NCBI RefSeq assembly: GCF_037975245.1
Contig: NC_092582.1
Coordinates: 23,150,577 to 23,214,576 of the forward strand
Origin: Apostichopus japonicus
Taxonomy: Eukaryota; Echinodermata; Holothuroidea; Aspidochirotida; Stichopodidae
DNA length: 64,000 bases
Reading direction: 5' to 3'
The stretch's first letter is position 1. Every line of letters starts with the position of its first letter. The notes beneath the pieces were generated by a model. It was given only the letters and a program-made list of their open reading frames with translations. It was not told where the DNA came from and searched no databases. The position numbers were made by a program, and so were the translations under genes. Shown one piece after another: positions 59,790-64,000 of this stretch.

Positions 59790-62660
59790 TGTTTTAATCG
59801 CAGGGAATGTGATAGTAATGGTTCTAACACTACAGTATGGTGAAATTGTTTTAATCACGGACTAGAATATTCCTGACATTGATTGGATCGATGGTTCCAG
59901 TGGTAGGAACCCTTAAAGGCATTGAAGACTCGCCCCAAACCGCGTGCGGCCATCTGAAAAAGTTAACTTTCCGTTGCTTGCAAGTGACGTTTTGTTCGTG
60001 TCGCTACAACAGACAGAACAGTAATGAAACGTGATACCTTGTTATCTTTAGCTGGACCTGAGATGTCCATCGCTGCATTGTTTGTACACAGATGTGGGTA
60101 TTGACCGCAGCTGTATGTACTGACTATACACTAGTGTCTAATTACCGATGGCTGCAAGCTGTGCGTGTGTATTTTCTGCGATCGATGGTGGTGTCTATCA
60201 CTTCTGTTACACCTCATTCGAAACTAGGTCAGATTACCGGCATTAGACGTTTCTTTTTGGGCGAGTCTTCACACCCTTTAAGGGTAATAACTTTCTAGAT
60301 GTTGTGCAAGATTGCTTTGTACATGAGCATGTTACATTCTGTACTGGGGGGGGGGGGTGTATGGTTGTTACATCCTGGATCTTGTCTTGATTTCTGATCC
60401 AAGGATTGTTGTTGAATAAACAGGTCTAGGAAAACTAGGAACTAGTGATCATGATATACTGGCTTTTGATGTTGCTTGCAAGGTCGTAAATTCTGTTAGG
60501 AAGGAAAAGGTCTCTGAATTCTCGAGATAAAGAGACAGTGGCAGTTGAAACTTTACTTAAGGATACAGATTGGATTAATTTGTTAAGAGACAAGAGTGCT
60601 TCTCAGTCTTGGATCTGTTTAGCTGATAAGTTTAAGGTCATGATGGAAAATCATGTTCCTTGGAAGAATTATCGTCGTAAAAGCAGTATGCCTTCCTGGA
60701 TGACTAAGGAAGTTAGATGTGCAATAAGACAAAAAAAGTAGAATGTGGAAGGTGTTTAGGAGGACTAATTCTGAATCTCTTTGGCAAGTTCAAAAGTCAT
60801 CAACTGAAGGTAGAACCCTTAAATATAGTCTCTGAAGCAAAATTGAATTCGAAAATAACATTGCCGTAAATATTAAGGATGACCCAAAGGCCTTCTTTTC
60901 ATATGTCAGCTAGGTCAAAGTAGAAAGTTAAAGATGCGGTTGTTTCTCTTAGGGTGCCACAAGCTTATAATATAATTACTGATTGTCAACTATTTTGTGT
61001 TGGTTTTTCAAGGGAAGATATGAGTATTATTTCAGATTTTCAGGGTGGAAGTGATGGTCCTAAACTTGATTCAGTCTTATTTTCGGATGAGGTTGTCCTA
61101 AAGGAGTTGCTTTGTCCAAATGTTTCTAAAGCTCCTGGTCCTGATGCAATCCATCCGTATTTGTTGAAGACTTTTGCACACCATTTCTGCATTCCACTCT
61201 CATTGGTTTTTAGTTAATTTATGAATGAAGGTTATGTTCCTCAGGACTGGAGATGTACTAATATTAGCCCAATTTTCAAGAAGCTGTGTGATAAGTCTAA
61301 GCTCTGTAATTATAGGCCTATTAGTCTCACTAGTGTTGTTTGTAAGGTCATGGAGTCAGCTTTTGTTAACAAGTATATGGTCAGTCACTTCAGTAGTCAG
61401 TCTTTGGTCAGAGAGTCTTTACCTAGCTGGCTTTTGCTAAAAGGTCTTGTCTCAATAATATTCTTGAGTTTATGGAAGATCAAGTTCACTGAATAGGCAG
61501 AAGTCTGTAGATGTTGTGTTCCTGGATTTCCAGAAGGCCTTTGATAAAATTCCCCACCAGCATCTTTTACTTCTAAGGCTGAGGAGTATGGGTGTCAATG
61601 GTAATTTACTGTCTTGGATCGCGAATTGGCTTGGTAATAGGAAACAGGTGGTAGTTAAATTTGGCTGTGCTTCTTCTTGGCAGGACATTTCTAATGGGGT
61701 TCCACAAGGATCTGTTTTGGGTCCCTTGTTGTTTGTTGCCTATATAAATGACATTGATGCCTGATCTATTTTGTGTACAGCCAACAAGTTTGCTGATGAC
61801 ACCAAACTGTATTCTGAGGTCTCTTCCAAAAGTGATTCTGAAAAATTTCAAATGGATTGGATAAGGTTTATTCATGGTCTCAGGTATGCCAAGTTTTTTT
61901 TATATTGAGAAATGCAAGGTGATGCATATGTTGGTAGTAGTAACCGAAAGTATACTTATACTCTTTATGGTGAGGAGTTGCAGGAGGTCTTTGTTGAAAG
62001 AGACCTAGGTATCTACATTGACTTCTCTGCAACCTTCTAACTGGCAATGTTTCAAAGCTGCCAAAAGAGGTAATAGGATTTTAGTTATGATCAAGAGGAA
62101 CTTCAGTTTTCTGAAAGAGGACATTGTTAGGCTTTATAAGCAGTTGGTAAGGTCTCATCTGGAGTATATGCTGTGCAGGCTTGGAACCCATTTTTTGCTA
62201 AGGATAAGGAAGTATATACTCGAGAAGGTCCAGAGGAGGGCTACTGGGATGATTTATTCCTTATTATAGGAGGTTAGAGCTGTTGAAACTCACCACACTG
62301 GAGCTTAGGAGGTTATCTGGTGACTTGATTCTAGGGTTCAAGATTGTGTATGGTTTTGAAAAATTAATCCTACACTGAGTTTTTCATGTTTCCTAATAGA
62401 AGTTGTACCAGAGGTCATTGTCTTAAAACTCCAGAAGTTACAAAGTAAGATTAATATTCGGTATAACTTTTTTTCTAATAGGGTTGTGAATGAGTGGAAC
62501 TGTTTGCCTGAGAGAGTTGTACTTGCAAGTACTTTAAGCATTGTAATCGGGTCTGATTTTTTGTGTCTTCGGTTTTTTTGGTACCATAGGGGTTCTTTAT
62601 AGGGACTTGAATGTCCCTCCTGTTCCTTTATGTACTCAACTAAAACTAAGTTAGGCTAGG
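59790..62660 (+). pseudogene. degenerate CR1/L2/Jockey-type LINE
   Basis: 5'-truncated retrotransposon with many frameshifts. An endonuclease remnant (NIPDIDW at about 59865; FLDVVQDCF at about 60291; GTSDHDILAFD at about 60440) is followed by the reverse transcriptase: KAPGPDAIHPYLLK, NYRPISLTSVVCKVMES, FLDFQKAFDKIPH (61519 on), GVPQGSVLGPLLF and FADDTKLYSE (about 61789). The C-terminal region has LEKVQRRATGMI. It is interrupted by MITE copy 5 in the endonuclease. Stops in every domain mean it cannot be active. The family is a non-LTR element of the Jockey superfamily; the exact clade is not fixed. Confidence 0.9.
59917..60277 (+). mobile_element. TTAA-flanked MITE, copy 5 (inside the LINE)
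   Basis: Full 361-bp element with TTAA at 59913-59916 and 60278-60281. Removing it and one TTAA restores continuity of the LINE endonuclease (DWIDGSSGRNP to GNNFLDVV). Confidence 0.93.
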
Positions 62661-64000
62661 CTGTTGCTGCACCCTCTCCAAAATTTCCCACATTTTTTGT
62701 ATGATTGGAACACCATGGCATAAGCATATTCTGAAAATTTCAGTTGCATTGCTTTACAATTGGCCGATTTATCACACTTTGAAATTCTGTAATTTGTCGC
62801 CACCGTGGCATTCTGGCATTTTATACGTTTCAGGCCTCGTTTCTCAGCAATTAAACATTCTACTACCTTTCTATTACAGATGCCTGTAGAGTCTATCCCA
62901 TAAAACAGGAATAACAAAAATTAGGCTACAAAAATATTGTCTTGTGGAAGTTGTGGAGTTAGGTCAACTTAAAAGTGCCAAAATATTCAATTTTTGTACT
63001 TTTCACTAAAAAATGTGCTATTTTTAGTGATGAATTGCTCCTAAACCATTGCTTAAGGGTACTTGATTCTTTCAGATGTTATTATGTCTAGTACAAACAA
63101 TACAAAATAATGATTACAATGCTTTCCTATAATTAAATTTGCAAGTTGTGCAACTCTTAAGTTGCTATTTCATGCTGCGATTCAACATGAGGTAGGGGTT
63201 TTGATGCCAATCTTTTACCAAAGTAACCATGTTAGGGCATGTTATACTTTAATTATAAGTATAAAGTTCTCACACCTAAACAAATTTCAGGGTTCTAGCT
63301 TTTCTCAATATTAATTTATGAAGTTGTTAAGTTGCTCTGATGTACAAAAGAGGTCGTCTTTGACAGCCAATAACTCAAAACGCGTCATGTTGAAAAAAAT
63401 CTGATAAATTTTTTCTGGAAGAGATATAGTACCACCCTGTTTGTACAAAAAATTTCAGGAGGGTGTTTTGCCTTATTTTGAAATGAAAAATCCTCAAAGT
63501 TTGGGATTTTTACAAAAAAATGTTTTGCCTGTTTTGTTGTTCCATGTGTTTTGAGCCTGGGTATTGTACTTCAAGGTCATTCAATTCAATACTGTGCAGT
63601 TTTTAATTTCATATAAACAAATACAATTTGCACTGTACTTGTCTGCTTCTGGTTGAATTCATTTAATTAAAGGTGGGGGCGCTCGTATACTTTTAGAAAG
63701 AGGGGGCTTTGATTTCAGTGGTTTTGCATGTCACCCATTACTCACATGACTTTTCTGAGTGGTCACCTGATCGTAGCTGTACTGGGCTGTAAACGGTATT
63801 GTGTTGCAAGCTATTTCTTATTCCCTTTTTGCCAATCCTTTCTGAAGAGGGTGGAGCCGCCCCTTATGGCAACGTCTTTTACTTCCCTTTTACCGTTCAA
63901 GTTCCGTTATTTTTAATTCGGTGCACCGGTTACGAGGATGGGCTGCAGCTAGGGCAAGTGCTTTGTGATCGCCTAAAGGGCCCGTGGCCAGGAGCCCAAA
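62661..64000. other. non-coding, nothing recognised
   Basis: AT-rich with no supported exon. The last 150 bp are more GC-rich (GGGCCCGTGGCCAGGAGCCC) and may be the edge of a repeat that continues beyond the window. Confidence 0.4.

Noticed and set aside
61516..61764. Active reverse transcriptase gene
   Set aside because: Stops and frameshifts occur before and after this segment, and a MITE interrupts the endonuclease.

Overview
The window is metazoan nuclear DNA: AT-rich, with spliced genes (GT-AG introns), long introns, dense microsatellites and minisatellites, a tRNA-derived SINE, a degraded CR1/L2/Jockey-type LINE and many short inverted-repeat transposons. A marine invertebrate deuterostome, possibly an echinoderm, fits the innate-immunity domain repertoire and repeat style, but the species cannot be fixed from the sequence alone. 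There is no operon structure and no bacterial-style gene.

Left third (about 3.9-32.0 kb): a direct tandem segmental duplication. Unit 1 is about 3905-16493 and unit 2 about 16494-32005. Each unit carries one minus-strand gene encoding a death-effector-domain-like (DED-like) N-terminus, a short Ser/Pro-rich linker and a TIR domain. I reconstructed both by exon homology and intron phase. Gene A (16180 to 5844) has 12 coding exons and about 467 aa. Gene B (31593 to 22409) has 6 coding exons and about 320 aa. The main difference is a 75-nt linker exon, single in gene B but present seven times in gene A within a roughly 0.52-kb tandem repeat. This recently amplified exon array in a DED-TIR gene is the most unusual feature of the window. 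A Glu sits in both paralogues at the position of the catalytic Glu of NAD-cleaving TIR domains.

Right part (33.7-56.3 kb): a complete 16-exon plus-strand gene for mitochondrial aspartyl-tRNA synthetase (DARS2), about 637 aa, with a basic N-terminal presequence, class II motifs 2 and 3 and consistent intron phases throughout. The 3' end of its exon 13, with its splice donor, has been tandemly copied about five times. A decayed copy of exon 4 lies in the next intron. Its introns hold 51-bp, 32-bp, about 60-bp and about 97-bp repeats.

Mobile elements: a family of about 365-bp MITEs with TTAA target duplications (six copies, one inside the LINE and one older than the segmental duplication), a 1455-bp TTAA element nested in one of those MITEs, several hAT-like non-autonomous elements with 8-bp target duplications, a foldback element, an element with an 18-bp perfect inverted repeat just upstream of DARS2, two SINE copies, and the LINE at about 59.8-62.7 kb. 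The outer flanks (1-3.9 kb and 58.2-64 kb) hold no gene I can support.
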